A DNA stretch of 64,000 nt, taken from Magicicada septendecula (Eukaryota; Arthropoda; Insecta; Hemiptera; Cicadidae). The stretch's first letter is position 1. Each line of letters starts with the position of its first letter. The stretch is from positions 693,998,654 through 694,062,653 of the forward strand of contig CM068367.1 of the NCBI GenBank assembly GCA_034769895.1, in the 5' to 3' direction. The position numbers were made by a program, and so were the translations under genes. Under the pieces are notes generated by a model. That model did no database searches. It was not told where the DNA came from and saw only the letters and a program-made list of their open reading frames with translations. Positions 1 to 14,289 of the stretch are shown in pieces.

Positions 1-1075
1 TTAACTATCTTCATCTTCATTCTGATGGAAACTTCAAAATTGTTTTCAAGTGTTAAAGAAATTCTACTTAAAAATTATTGTATTATACTAAAGAGCCATT
101 AAATATAAAAAAAAATAGTTTAATAACTCAATTAATGAAAGAATTCTAAATGTTTAAGTATCCCGATAAACAACAGCCTCCTCACATTCTAGATAATACC
201 AGATTGAAGTTCCAGAGAAAGGTATTCCATTCACATTTAATATAAATCTCAAAGTTAACTTGTAATATTAATTAATTATGATAATGTTTCTTTTTTCCCA
301 TAAAATTATTTATCACAACATATATTAAACAAAGATTCTCAAAATGATCTTTCCACTTTTCCTTTTTCTTTTGTCTTTGAAATCCTGAAATCCAAATTCT
401 TATTTACAAACAAACACTGAGCTTACTAATGCAGAGCCAGAAGTATATGCTATGATATGAATAAGGAGAACAAAACAAAGTAGTTTTTGCTAAATGTCAA
501 CAGTTTCCTTTGATAGATTCAGTAACAACAGATTATGATATACAAACTTCTCTGAAACTTATTGCAATACACAATTCAAATACTTATTGTTATCACAGTA
601 CTAAATTGCTATCACAACTGTTTTACTTATATAGTGATTTTTTTATTTGTCTCAGCTTAGTATGCAATTCTGGAAAAACAGAAAAAATACACACAAATTT
701 ATAATGTACCGGTAATCATGAATATTTCTGTAGTTACTTATCATTTATATATCATAATCATTATGCTCACAAAGGATAGGCAATAAGTCCTTTTTCTGTA
801 TCTGTTTCCTATTCAGAACTGGATCTAATTAGCAGTGTTGGTGACAAAACTTCATTGTAATGTAATCACATCTCAACAGTTTATCCTCTTCTTTTTGAAT
901 ACATACTGGACACAATGAAAACACATGCTCATTCCTCACACAGCTAGTCGTTTAATCTCTTGTAATTTGTGTAAGTCCATATTGAAAGATATTTTACTTC
1001 AATACTTATGTTTTGCTGGTCAAAACATTGTATTTTTCTGTTGATATTTGAACAAATATAAATTCAGCAAATGAT

Positions 1076-1077
<2 letters not shown>
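1..1077. other. AT-rich intergenic or intronic sequence
   Basis: No coding region, RNA gene or recognisable transposon end was seen on either strand. Open frames here are short and low in complexity. Confidence 0.5.

Positions 1078-1120
<43 letters not shown>
1078..1120. repeat. (CT)n microsatellite
   Basis: A pure CT dinucleotide run of about 43 bp, followed by a pyrimidine-rich tail. Confidence 0.97.
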
Positions 1121-1125
<5 letters not shown>

Positions 1126-1306
1126 CTTTCTTTCCTTTTTATATCTTACTGAGTGAGTGCAGGACCCCTAAAAGAACAGGCCCTATATGACCACATCTGT
1201 TGCAAACTCTTAAGACACTACTCATCTTGAGCCAAAGCATTTTAACAGGTCAAAAGGAAGGCTAGGTAATGTTTCTTAGACAGACATTAGATGCATCTCC
1301 ATCTAT

Positions 1307-1314
1307 ATCCCAAC
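1307..1314 (+). repeat. hAT target-site duplication, left
   Basis: ATCCCAAC stands directly before the left terminal inverted repeat and is repeated exactly at 4063-4070 after the right one. An 8-bp duplication is the hallmark of hAT insertion. Confidence 0.93.
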
Positions 1315-4062
1315 CAGTGGCGAAGTTACATGGAGGCAATTGAGGCAATGCCTACACTAAAAAATTCTGTAGAATAAAAATTATAAATACGTATGAAGTA
1401 TGTAACGTAAAGATTATACATTGTTACTGTAATTGTCGAATTTACTAATTACATGCTTTAACTCAGCGACCGCTAGACGGTGACAAGTGACAGTAAAGCG
1501 AATGAGGCAACGTGAACCTGCCTCAGCGTTTTTTGTATACATCGTATGTAAGCAATGTGTTGGCCGAGACTCGGCAGTGCAGGGAGCGGGGGATTGACCA
1601 GCGATCCACAAACTGTAGCATTGAGGCATGTCTCACTGCTGTTGTGCGAGTTTTAAAGCGCGCTGTGTTGTTTATAATTGTGTTTATTTTGTGCGGTTAT
1701 TAAAAGTGTGCCTGTGATTCCGGTGTCATCACCGGTGTGATGACTGGTAATAGACGATCAACACTGTCATTTAAATTATTTGTGACATTAAACATATATA
1801 TAGAAACTAATCAAGTTATAAATTTGGAAGTTCAATTAGTTATATTATTGTGTATGAATATAAGTGTGTCGCCCGAAATAAGTGAACGCGGTCCTTTTAA
1901 TACTTTGTCAGGTCTTTTAAACTTATTAAAAAGTAAGCTGTTTTCTTCTTGGAGTTACAAAGAAAAATGTGGTGTTAAAAACAAGAGATTTACGCCTAAT
2001 TTAGAAATTAAACATTTTGATGGTAAAGTATCTAGAAAATTTCAGTTTCTTGGTACGAGCGATATTCGTGGTTGACAGGCTGTTCCGAAACCAACAGACT
2101 TTTTTGTTATACATGTATCTTGTTTTCTGGTGAAAAATAATGGATTTTATATGGAGTGATGGTAACAAAAAACTTTCTTAGAAAGGCAGACAAACACCAG
2201 AATTCAAATAAACATATTCAAAATGAAGAGCGGTACCATTTGCTGGGACGCGTGAGGATTGAACATACTCTCTCTGAAGGGGCTAGAATTCAAGCTGTTA
2301 AACATAATGAAGTTGTGAAACAAAATAGGCTTGTTGTTGAAAGACTTGTTGATATTGTGTATTTTCTCGGGAAACAGGAGCTTGGATTTCGAGGTAATTT
2401 TGAAGGGGTTAGTTTGACTCAGTCAACCGGGGTAATTATCTAGAATTGTTAGATCTTCTTTCTAAGCAGGAGCAGTACATTCGAGATCATCTCCAGTCTA
2501 CATCAGGATTTAAAGGTACATCAAATGATATTCAGAATGAATTAGTTGAATCTGTAACTGATACAATTCAAGAGAAGATTAAGGCGGAGTTAGATTCTTA
2601 CGATTTTATTGGAAATTCAGGCAGATGAAACTTTAGATGTATCAAGCAGATCTCAAGTCAGCATAATTTTTAGATTTTGTTCAAAAGAAGGTCCAATAGA
2701 AAGGTTCATTGGGTTGTATGATGTTTCAGTAGATAAGACTGCATCAGGCTTATCATAATTAATTGTTGACGTTTTAAAAAAGTGGAGTGTAACTGAGAAG
2801 GTAGTCTGTCAAACATATGATGGAGCCTCTGTAAAGGCTGGAAAGCATGGAGGTGTTCAGCACTTTGTAAAACAGACTTGCCCAAGAGCATTATTTCTAC
2901 ATTGCTATGCTCACAAGTTAAACCTCGTACTTCTTCATTGCACTAAAACAATAAAATCGGTTAGGCTCTTCATTCACAATCTGACAGCATTTCACACATT
3001 TTTTTGTAGATCCTCAAAGAGATCACAGCTTTTAGAATCTAGAGGATTTAAACTTCCACAAGCATCCACTACCCATTGGAACTTTCATTCCAGAGCAGTT
3101 CATACAATCTTTCCCCACTACACTATGTGACTTGAGACAAATGTTTTGAGGACATTACAGAGAATGATGAAGGATGGGATAGTGATTCGTACAATTCTGC
3201 TGTTGGATTGCTTAACATACTCAAAAAGACCCATTTCATTTACTTACTTTGTTTTTATAGGGAAATATTCGTTTATACTGACCATCTCTTTTCTCTACTG
3301 CAACACAAAACCATCTCCGATATAATTCTGTGCAACACTGAATTAAGAAAACTACTGCTATCCTCAAGGACATGATATCAGAAAACACTGTGTCGTCTTG
3401 TATTGAAAAATGTCACCAAATAAACAGCGAGGTAAATATAGATGACAGTAACAGGAAACTGCTGAAAACGTTAACTTATGAAGTTCTTGACACTTTGATT
3501 ATGCAGCTGGAGGTACGGTTCAGTGATTTCGAAATTATCCAGTTTGTTGAGTTGTTGGATCCAAATCACTTCATTTCTTACAAAGAGTTTTCCTTCTTCT
3601 AAACTGAACAGCCTTATAAATAAATACCCTTTTTTCAATAGTGAAAGACTGGAAAATGAATTAAAAAACAATTACTCAGATACTGGAAAACATTTTTTCC
3701 CTCAAAGACTTTTACATTTTATAATTCTTAATGACTTAGAACCAGTGTACGTGGAAGTTTCAAAATTAATTCGTTTGATTTTAATGTTTCCTGTTACCAC
3801 GGCTTCTTCAGAAAGGAGTATGAGTACTTTGAAAAGAATAAAAAACTACTTGCGCAATACGATGACTAATGAAAGCCTTAACTCTCTTAGCACCATTGCT
3901 ATTGAAAAAGTTTGTGAAGGAATTGATGAGTGACCAGTTGTTCAAAGACCGTCTAGTTGACAATTTTGCAAGCAAGAAAACTCGCCGTGTTGAACTACTC
4001 TACAAAAAAATTTAAGGTAAGACTTTTGCCTACCCATTCATTAACTACTAGCTTCGCCACTG
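1315..4062 (+). mobile_element. hAT DNA transposon, decayed
   Basis: The element is 2748 bp. It opens with CAGTGGCGAAG and closes with the exact reverse complement CTTCGCCACTG, an 11-bp terminal inverted repeat of the usual hAT type. Exact 8-bp target duplications flank it. The interior carries a plus-strand transposase related to the zinc-finger MYM/TTF type, broken by frameshifts and stops, so the element cannot move by itself. The preserved 8-bp duplication and terminal repeats suggest moderate age. Confidence 0.93.
1737..3933 (+). pseudogene. hAT transposase pseudogene (ZMYM1-like)
   Basis: The transposase can be followed in pieces through all three plus frames. Near 1980-2230 lies a TTF/BED-like N-terminal zinc region ending in KADKHQNSNKH. 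Around 2446-2630 is the conserved segment before the RNase H-like fold. At about 2620-2650 is a QADETLDVS-type motif with the first catalytic Asp. At about 2815-2935 are TYDGAS and the HCYAHKLNLVL motif. At 3060-3090 is a THWNFHSR-like Trp motif. The hAT C-terminal dimerisation block (TTASSERSMSTLKRIKNYLR, with the catalytic Glu) ends at 3933. In-frame stops and shifts, for example near 2440, 2630, 2755 and 3130, show it is dead. The family assignment is firm; exact frameshift positions are approximate. Confidence 0.88.
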
Positions 4063-4070
4063 ATCCCAAC
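4063..4070 (+). repeat. hAT target-site duplication, right
   Basis: Exact copy of ATCCCAAC from 1307-1314, directly after the right terminal repeat. Confidence 0.93.
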
Positions 4071-6581
4071 CAAGCAGTTTCACAAGAAAGTGCCAGAACT
4101 TCCAGTACAAACGTAATTTAAACTCATTGTCTTCACATGGCCTTAAACTTAGACAGCTTTACTGTACTGCTCTTCAACTTCTCACCAACTAACGACCTTC
4201 ACCACTTTTCAAAGTGTGTTGAACAATACATACTGGAGAAAGGGAAAGAGAATGGGAGAGAGAGGTAGATAGATAAATGTACAGGATAGGAAAAAGATAA
4301 ACACATAAGACATAACATTTCATCTTCCTAAAGTATCATCATATTACTTACTCACTGAGTTTACTCAGTGAGTTATTACTTACTCATCATATTACTTATA
4401 TGAAACAAGCTAGTGAGTGTTCACCATTCTTATGCCAAATGCACTCCAATAGTTAGTCCAATCAAATTACACAAATAAATTATCAATCTCCAGAAAAATT
4501 CACAAACAACTGATTTCTTGTGTGGACCTTGAGATTGTTGTTTTAAACAAGGTCTCAGAAGTTCCCATCGATGCAGTCCCTCCTACAAATTGTACAGGGG
4601 GGGGGGGTCAATGACCAAGAGAAACAGTTTACAAATATCTTAAAACTCTTAGTTTTATGGGGAAACATTGTCATTTTAACACTTTTAGCTCACACAATTT
4701 GCCACAAAAAAGGTTCTAAAAGGTTTTATAAATTTTCTGTTTTCAAATACAATGGCTTACAAAGTTTTACTCTTCATATTTCTTCAAAAAAATTGTGCTC
4801 CTTTCACCAACACTATAGGGGTAGAGAACTAGGCATGTTTTTTTTATTGTGGTGTCCCCAATTGGTTCACAGCTTTTTGTGGCTGAAAGTAAGAGAAATT
4901 AATCCTCTGCTTCTTCTTTAAGTTCTGAAGTTTCTTTGGTCTCTTTGACTTTTGTAGCTTCCAACAAAGGATTAGCATGATCAATATAATCATAGACTGT
5001 GACACTGTTGTTTTAAGTTATGTATGGTATTGCATTCATGCAAGATTGGCTATGAGAGTTACCATTACTGCCATATTGCAGAAGAGAAGATATCATTTTT
5101 TTGCAGCTATAGTTGAAGGTACGACAGTTTGAGCAGTTGCAGAAAAATTTATTGAAGATTATATCTGAAAAAAGTGAATTAGTCCACATTGACATTAATA
5201 GTTATCCATACCACTATTATGGTTTTTATTATCTGGCATACAGTCTTTTTGAGTTTTCTTGTTTTTGTGAAAGAGAAATATTTGAAAGTTCAAGTATCTA
5301 TTAATACTTCATTGACTGGAATACTGTATATAGCTAGAAGAAAGCATAACCAATTATTAGAAAATTAATTATTGGGAATATTCTGTCATTTTGGACATCT
5401 CTGCATAGGATCACAAATCATTTCATTTTTTAATTAATTGTATGGTGTAGTTTTTCCTTTTTTAAATAGTGCTGATGTAGTATCACGAACAACAATTATT
5501 TGTAGAAATCGGATATGGATTTACTGTTTTTAAATGAGACAAAACTTCTAGAAAAATATATTTTGTTTCAACTTTAGCTTTTTCTGGTTTCAGAAAGTAA
5601 ATTTCTATATCAGCAGGAGTCTATAAAATTAATAGGACTAACAAATCAACGTCTTCCATACCAACAACATCTTATTTGTGTTACATTGTTCCTTTGCAGT
5701 TTCATCTTGAACATTATCATCTTGAGCCTGTTTCATGTCGATGTTAGAAAATGGGATAGCAATTAATTGATGTTGCATTTTTGGGACAACATGGAAATAA
5801 CTCTACTTTTGTTGTTTTTGTTGAAGAGAAATGGTTCTTATATTACTGTCCTGTAAGGACTGGCAGTAAATGAAGCAATTTCCCTCAATTTTTTCGGTAT
5901 TCCTTAGAATTTTTCCACAGATTTTACAGAAGTCACAAATTCACAAATCTGGTGAAAAGAGAGAACAGTCAAGAACTACACTAATTTTTACCGGGTTAAT
6001 TTCCACATGATTTATACACATAGCTACTTAAAATTTACTGACTTCCGCATAAAAGTCTCCACTTGCATGTGTGCTTTATGCAAATGATTTTAAAAATCTG
6101 AAATTATTCTAAATATTTAAATGACACTTTATTTAATGACACAAATATTTAAAAATAACATTATATTAAAAAAACATTAAATGTGATAAAAGAAAATGTC
6201 CTGCAAATGTGCTGAATACATTTAAAATTCTTTCTTGCACTCAATTTATTACAGCCTACTATATTTACACAATCTTTCAATTGTTTAATTGACAAAAAGA
6301 ATTTATACAATCAGTCATATCTATTTTTAGTTTATGTATGTACAGTTGCTTTTGGTCATCACAACTTTAGGTCCATCCTAAAATTAAAGGAGATTTAACT
6401 TGATAAGTGATCTGAAGCAAATTCCTTCAGTTTTGCAGTATTCCTCAAAATTTGCACACTGTACTTTTTGGACAATGTCTTCTGCAAATATAGTTTCTTT
6501 GAAATTATTGTCTGAATTAAGTTTGCATGAGAATAATCCTTTGCAGATTATATAAATACTGCTTTACTGTTAAAGAATATA
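4071..6581. other. No gene recognised
   Basis: AT-rich sequence. It holds an 11-bp perfect inverted repeat with a 2-nt loop at 4350-4373 and a G run near 4600. Short open frames show no family resemblance. Confidence 0.45.
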
Positions 6582-6583
6582 TA

Positions 6584-7507
6584 CGGGGGGGTACCCAAAA
6601 ATAACAGGAATTTTTTTTTTAAAGCTATGTATTTAATTTTTTTTACAAAACAACCTTATCACCTTCAAAGTACTCTCCATTACACTTAATACATTTGTCC
6701 AATCTGCGATCCCATTCCTGGAAACATTTTTCAAACTCATCTGTTGTGATGGCCGACAGCTCCTGCCTCATTTTTTTCTTTACCGCTTCCATGTCGTCAA
6801 AACGTTGTCCTTTCATGTCCCTCTTCATTCACGGAAACAATAAGAAATCGCACGGAGCGAGGTTAGGTGAGTAAGGGGCGTGGGGCAAGGGAGTCATGTT
6901 GTTTTTTGCTAAAAACTGGCGCACTGAAATGGACCCGAGGCACAAATTTTGCAGTGACCCTTCTCATCCCCATATCTTCTGACAAAATTCGCTGAACCAA
7001 GCTCCAAGTTATTCCAGATAACTTACTAATCTCTTCAATGGTCCGTCGTTGGTCTTCAAGCACGATTGCATGAACTTTTTCAACATTTTCATCAATTCTG
7101 GAAGTTGACGGACGTCCAGAACGAGGTTTGTCATCAATTGACATTTCACCTTCATTGAAATGAGAAAACCATTGGTACACTTGAGTTTTTCCCATAGCAC
7201 CTATCCTTGTAAGCTGTTTTCAACATTACAACAGATTCTGCGGCATTTTTCCCAAGCAGGAAGCAAAATTTCACAGCAGCTATGACACTTAAATGTTCAC
7301 TTAAATCTGCCGTGACAAAAAATGAGAGCAAGCAAAACTGCTTTTACAAAACGAATTACTGTGACCGGACACAACCTTCCCAGGCGACAACAATGACGGC
7401 ACTGAACTCGGAATGAGTTGCGCTACACTCGCCTAGCGGGAGAAATGCGTACTACGTAAGCTCCGCCAATCGCAGCGCTATTCCGGTTATTTTTGGGTAC
7501 CCCCTCG
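6584..7507 (-). mobile_element. mariner-type element, internally deleted
   Basis: The 924-bp element is flanked by TA (6582-6583 and 7508-7509), the expected Tc1/mariner target. The left end begins CGGGGGGGTACCC and the right end, reverse complemented, begins CGAGGGGGTACCC. The first 27 bp of the two ends agree at about 25 positions. Transposase remains run on the minus strand. At 924 bp it is shorter than a typical full-length mariner of about 1.3 kb, because the middle of the transposase is gone. Confidence 0.92.
6643..7313 (-). pseudogene. mariner transposase pseudogene
   Basis: The N-terminal paired-type DNA-binding part is readable from about 7313 (ADLSEHLSV; the likely start codon is ACG). 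It continues through TQVYQWFSHFNEGEMS and the linker motif SGRPSTS, then ITWSLVQRILSEDMGMR. The text then jumps to the end of the catalytic domain, YSPNLAPCDF near 6850-6890, which keeps the last catalytic Asp. It ends with KGQRFDDMEAVKKKM and a C-terminus at 6643. The first two catalytic Asp residues lie in the missing segment. At least two frameshifts and an in-frame TGA near 6828 add to the damage. Deletion derivatives like this may be moved only by enzyme supplied elsewhere. Confidence 0.9.
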
Positions 7508-7509
7508 TA

Positions 7510-9615
<2,106 letters not shown>

Positions 9616-9971
9616 CATGCACACATGCATACAGGCAGCATACCAAAACATAGTTCGATAGCGTGTGTTACTCAGATTCAATAATTTTTGTACCGTACCA
9701 TTTTTATTTATGGAGTCCATATTTTTTGATTTATTTTTATTTATTTTTAAATTCATTTATATTTTGTTTTATTAAATTATTATTTTGCATTTATTACATT
9801 ACATTAATATTTAATTTAACAATTTTGTAACTTGCATGTAGATTTTTAATTTAATACACTACCGTATGGAAAATGTTTTATAATCTCTTACTTGGAAAGG
9901 TCAAGGAACTGTTTTACTGTTTTATTTATTTCAATATAGGCCAATTTACAATAATTGTGTGCATTCTAATG

Positions 9972-10690
9972 TCAGTTTTCATCTATTTCTTCTTCCACAG
10001 GCTGTATACTATCCATTTCATCATCTGATGAATCCAATTCATTCTTATCACGATCACTGCTTTCACTTGATCACTTGCCTTTTCCAAGTTGTATAATAAG
10101 CTGGTTGCTTAATCATCTAATATCCCCTGTCTTTCCTTGGATTTCCTTATCTTTTTTTTTCTAATTGCTGAATGGATATTTTTCATTCCTTAACCATCAT
10201 TCTGTTAATCGCTTCTAAAGAAAGTTTTCAATCTCTGTCACTGTAAAACTTTCATTTTTCCTTGCAATGTAATTTTTATTTGTGCCTATATGAGTTCTAT
10301 TGTGTTGCAAGGGCAATGATTTGGTGGTAGATGGCTCACTTTGTGTCCATGACTCCTAGCTGCACATCTATGATGTATTTTTCTGGTAGGTTGTTTTTCT
10401 CAACTAGAGCTAGAAGAGCTTCTTTTGTCAATGATGAATCAACATTGACACCATGCTGTTCCAACCAGCTGATAATGTGTTCCTTCCAAGAAGGAACCGG
10501 TGGGTCTTTTATCAACTCTCACAGTGTGATAAGGTGCATTGTCCATAATTTTTGTACTGTTGGAATTCATGTTTGGATGAAGTTGAGTTTTTTAACCATT
10601 TTAGGAACACATATTGATCCATTTCTTCATGATAATCTCCAGTATTTCTTGAATGGTAAATCAAGAGTGCATTATTTACGAATTCACCTG
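9972..10690 (-). pseudogene. IS630/Tc1-like DDE transposase fragment with long D-E spacing
   Basis: Reading leftward from about 10690, the minus strand gives a NTGDYHEEMDQYVFLKWL segment and then IMDNAPYH, with the second catalytic Asp at about 10540. Next come DKRPT, a W-rich helix segment (ISWLEQHGVNVDSSLTKEA) and HLPPNHCPCNTIELI near 10290-10330, with the catalytic Glu. An acidic tail rich in Ser, Asp and Glu ends at a stop at 9972-9974. At least two frameshifts and several stops are present. I count about 80-82 residues between this Asp and Glu, far more than the 34 of classic Tc1. The same architecture recurs at 57233-58630. The N-terminal half was not found here. Confidence 0.75.
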
Positions 10691-10699
10691 TTTTCCTGT

Positions 10700-11499
10700 G
10701 TGGCTTAAATATGGTTTAAGATAGTATTGAAAAATACTGTTTAAGATAGTATTTAAAAAATACTGTTTAAAAAATACAAACAATTACAAGTCTTATTTTG
10801 ATTGTGTAATTTATTTTGTGTGTGTAATAATCTAACTGTATTAACAAGTAATAACTTCTGTCAGCTGTGTATGTTGGAGGCTTTCTAAACTGAAAGGGGA
10901 AACTATGACTCTAAATTTCAAAATTACCACATTAGATTAAAGTATGAGTCATGGAATTCAGGAATTAGTTTTGATTAATTTTTGTATTTAATATATGAAC
11001 ATAAATTTACTTTCTTCAGAATTAATTAAGATCATTAATTTTACTATATAATTTAACATGTTTTGAAATATATGATATAATTTGATATATTGGTAAGTTT
11101 TAATGTATCTGATTAACTATATCTTTCTTTGTTTATGCTTGTTTGTTTATCCACTATACTTACGAATGAATCAGTGTTGTACATTGGGTTACAAGTATAA
11201 GATATTTTTCAAATTCAAATTCCGTATCTAGTGCAAGGCTCTTGTCTAGTCTAATCATTATGCTTTTAGTTGTAGTAATTACTGTAGTATTATTCCCAAT
11301 AAAGGTTAAAATATCAGTATGGAGAACCATACATGACTTCCATGTTCTAAGATTTATATTTAAAGTCATTTACTTGAATTCGGTTCGATAATTTCTACAA
11401 AAATATTCCCCAACCACAAACTATTTTCACTATTTATGGATACTTTTGTTATTATGGGGTAGTCGTTAAATATAATGTTATTTTCAAGTCACTTTGTCT
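10700..11499. other. No gene recognised
   Basis: AT-rich. It includes a short local repeat of a GTTTAAGATAGTATT-like motif at about 10718-10770. No coding signal. Confidence 0.4.
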
Positions 11500-12712
11500 A
11501 CAAATATAGGTACTTTATTCTTATAAAAAAACTGAACTACACAGATAATCATCCCTCCTCCTCAACTGATCCCCACCAATAATGATATTTACACTTTCAT
11601 AAAGTAATAGTTTTATTATATATTATGTAATTGCTAATGTATCTTATCCTTCAAAATTAAATACTTGTACTGCACGTGATATCAGCAAAGTAATTTTCAA
11701 ATAACCATCCCCTCCCCCTTCAACTGCCCTCTCCATGTATAAATTTCTGATTTCAATTTTACAGTGGATTAATATGACTTTATTTTTGAGGCACTTATTT
11801 ATCAAAATTAAGTACATTACTCTTGTTAAAACACAAAACAATACAGGTAAACTACCCCTCCCCCTTAACTGAACAACCAAATTTTTGATATTTGCACTTT
11901 TTTTGAGTAATAGTTTCATTATGTGTAATGACTAAGGTACCTTATCCATCAAAATAAAATAGTTTATATAACATCAGAAAGGTAATTTTCAAAAAAAATT
12001 TTCAATTAACATTTTCATTTATAGATATTTTATCTACAGTGGATTATTATGATCCTCTTTTCAGGATATTTTATACATTAAAATTAAGTACCTAATGTTA
12101 CTTTACTCTTGTAAATCACAAAACATTGCCAGTAAAATACCCCCTCCCCTCAACCAAACAACAACATTTTTGATATTTAACAGTTTCATTATATGTAATT
12201 ATTAAGGTATCTTGTCCTTAAAAATGAAGTACTTTATTCAATATTAGAAAGGTAGTTCTTGAAAAATTACCCCTTTCCCTTCAGCTACCCATTTATATAT
12301 AGATATTTCATCTACCTTTCTACAGTGGCTTATTATGACCTTTTTTTTCAGGATACCTTACTTGTCAAAATTATCCATGTTATTCTTGTTGAAGTGTAAA
12401 ATGTTGCAGGTAAATTATCCCTCCCCCTTAACCGATATTCACCACAATCAATAGGCCTTGAGTCCTCCATAACTCAGACTCCATAAACACATATGCAAAA
12501 AATTATTTGATTCCATTTGAATTTTAGCAGTTATCGATCACCATAGGAAAAATTCTACACACAGACATATAGACAGACAAACAATTTTCGGAAAATGACT
12601 GTTCTTCATGTTTTGAGGGTAGTACAATCAGAATCAGCCCTTATCTCGAACACAAATTTTTTGTGTGACGACCATACTTGCATATCCTTATGGAACATGG
12701 AAGTAAAAATGA
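11500..12712. repeat. Interspersed repeat, copy A, with ~280-bp tandem units
   Basis: A block with three to four diverged units. The anchor ACAGTGG followed by a TTATTATGAC-like string recurs at 11761, 12036 and 12322, giving periods of 275 and 286 bp. Each unit also holds a TTATCC/TTGTCC...AAAAT...CTTTA segment, a CCCCTCCCCCTTAAC-type C-rich string and a TTTCATTATATGTAAT-like string. The block ends in a tail with TTCTACACACAGACA and CATGGAAGTAAAAAT (about 12550-12712). The same tail closes copy B. The left boundary is approximate. The family is not recognised. Confidence 0.75.
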
Positions 12713-12719
12713 ATCTGAT

Positions 12720-13185
12720 TTGTTGCACTGGATATGATTTGGTTTTATTCTTTTTTTGGTTTTTATTCTGTAATGCTTATCATGTTTATATTATGCATCC
12801 TTTACATGCATTTCTGCTATTTTCTCTGAAATACAATTTACACATTTACAATTTACAGTTTAGGTACTAATGATCTATTTATGTTCTATTAACAGTTTAA
12901 AATACATAAATTTTTCTATGCATTATTACACAGAATTCAGTGAAGCAAAGAAACACAAAATTTGTTAATTTTGTTAAAAAACATTTATTTGGAATTGTAC
13001 ATGTTTGTGCACCGTGTACCTCATTGCAATTATTTAGTGTTTGAAGACTGCAAATATTTTTTAAAAGTTTTTTGTCTCTACAATAAATTAATTCCTGGCA
13101 TTTACCCATTGTGAACATACTCTGGTTGGACAGTTTTACTATTATGTTTGCCACAATTAGAACAGTGAAGCATGTGTATACCGTG
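12720..13185. other. No gene recognised
   Basis: AT-rich sequence between two repeat blocks. Nothing supported. Confidence 0.4.
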
Positions 13186-13440
13186 AGCACAAAATGCGCA
13201 TGCGTGCCAGAGTGCGTGTTGGAGTCAATGCAAGCTGCGCACACTTGCACTGGCCCCCAACACACACACTGCAACACAGAACATGTCGGCTCAAGCGGTG
13301 TGGTGTGCGTTTGTACACAAGGGCATCACATGCATGAGCGTGCGAGAATGCGTGCTGGAGTCAATGCAAGGTGCAGCGCACTTACACTGGCCTCAAACGC
13401 AATCTGCACGCCGTGTCTCCCAAACGGGTGTGTGTGAGTG
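13186..13440. repeat. GC-rich 136-bp tandem duplication
   Basis: Two diverged copies of a CpG-containing unit lie in tandem. The string GGAGTCAATGCAAG occurs at 13221 and again at 13357, 136 bp apart, with similar GTGCGTG-like text before it and CACTGGCC after it. The base composition stands out from the AT-rich surroundings. Open frames over it on both strands look like by-products of the composition. Confidence 0.75.
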
Positions 13441-13800
13441 TGATGCCCATGTTAAATCGAGACAAACATACTACTAAAATTGCCATTTCCTCAAGTATTT
13501 CATAACTGGTAAATTGGCCACAAGATGAATTTATTTGTAGAGAGGTCTGTTGAGAAATGTCTGTGATTCTAGCTGTTTTGAATTAAACTATAATTTTGTT
13601 AAATTTTGATCTGTTTCTTAGAAACAAGTAATTTTTTCAACAGTTACAACAATGAAAATTTTAACGTATTTTTCTGAATGGTGTAGTACTGAGAGGAACT
13701 GAATTATATTTGAAGAAAATTGCATTTATTAAGATGCTTTAAAAAGTTCATAAAATAATTCTGTAGAATATCTCTGTCTATAAAACAGTGAATACACGAG

Positions 13801-14271
13801 ACGAGGTATCTTATCCTTCAAAATGAAGTACTTTATTTGACATCAGAAAGGTAGTTTTTGAAAAAAGTAGTTTTCAAAGTTGAACCCCTTTCTCCTTCAA
13901 CTACCCTTTCATTTATAGATATTTCATCTACGTTTCTACAGTGGATTATTATGACCTTCTTTTCAGGATACTTTATCAAAATGAAGTACTTTCTCTTGTT
14001 AAAACGTAAAATGTTGCAGGTTAACTATCCTTCCCCTTTAACCGATCTTCACCAAAATCAATAAGCCTTGAGCCCTTTACAACCCGGCCACAATGCAAAC
14101 AATTATTTGATTCTGTTTGAATTCGTGCCCATAGAAAAAATTCTACACACAGACATTGTTTGGAAAATGAAATTTTGAGGGTAGTACAATCAGTATCATC
14201 CCTTATCTCCAACACAATTTTTTTTGTGATCACCATACTTCCATTTCCTTAGGAAACGTGGAAGTAAAAAT
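13801..14271. repeat. Interspersed repeat, copy B
   Basis: One unit plus the tail of the same repeat as 11500-12712. It contains TATCTTATCCTTCAAAATGA, the ACAGTGGATTATTATGACC anchor near 13937, a C-rich CCTTCCCCTTTAACCGATC string, TTCTACACACAGACA, and ends near GTGGAAGTAAAAAT at 14271. Confidence 0.75.
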
Positions 14272-14289
14272 CAGAAACGTTTTGAAATA

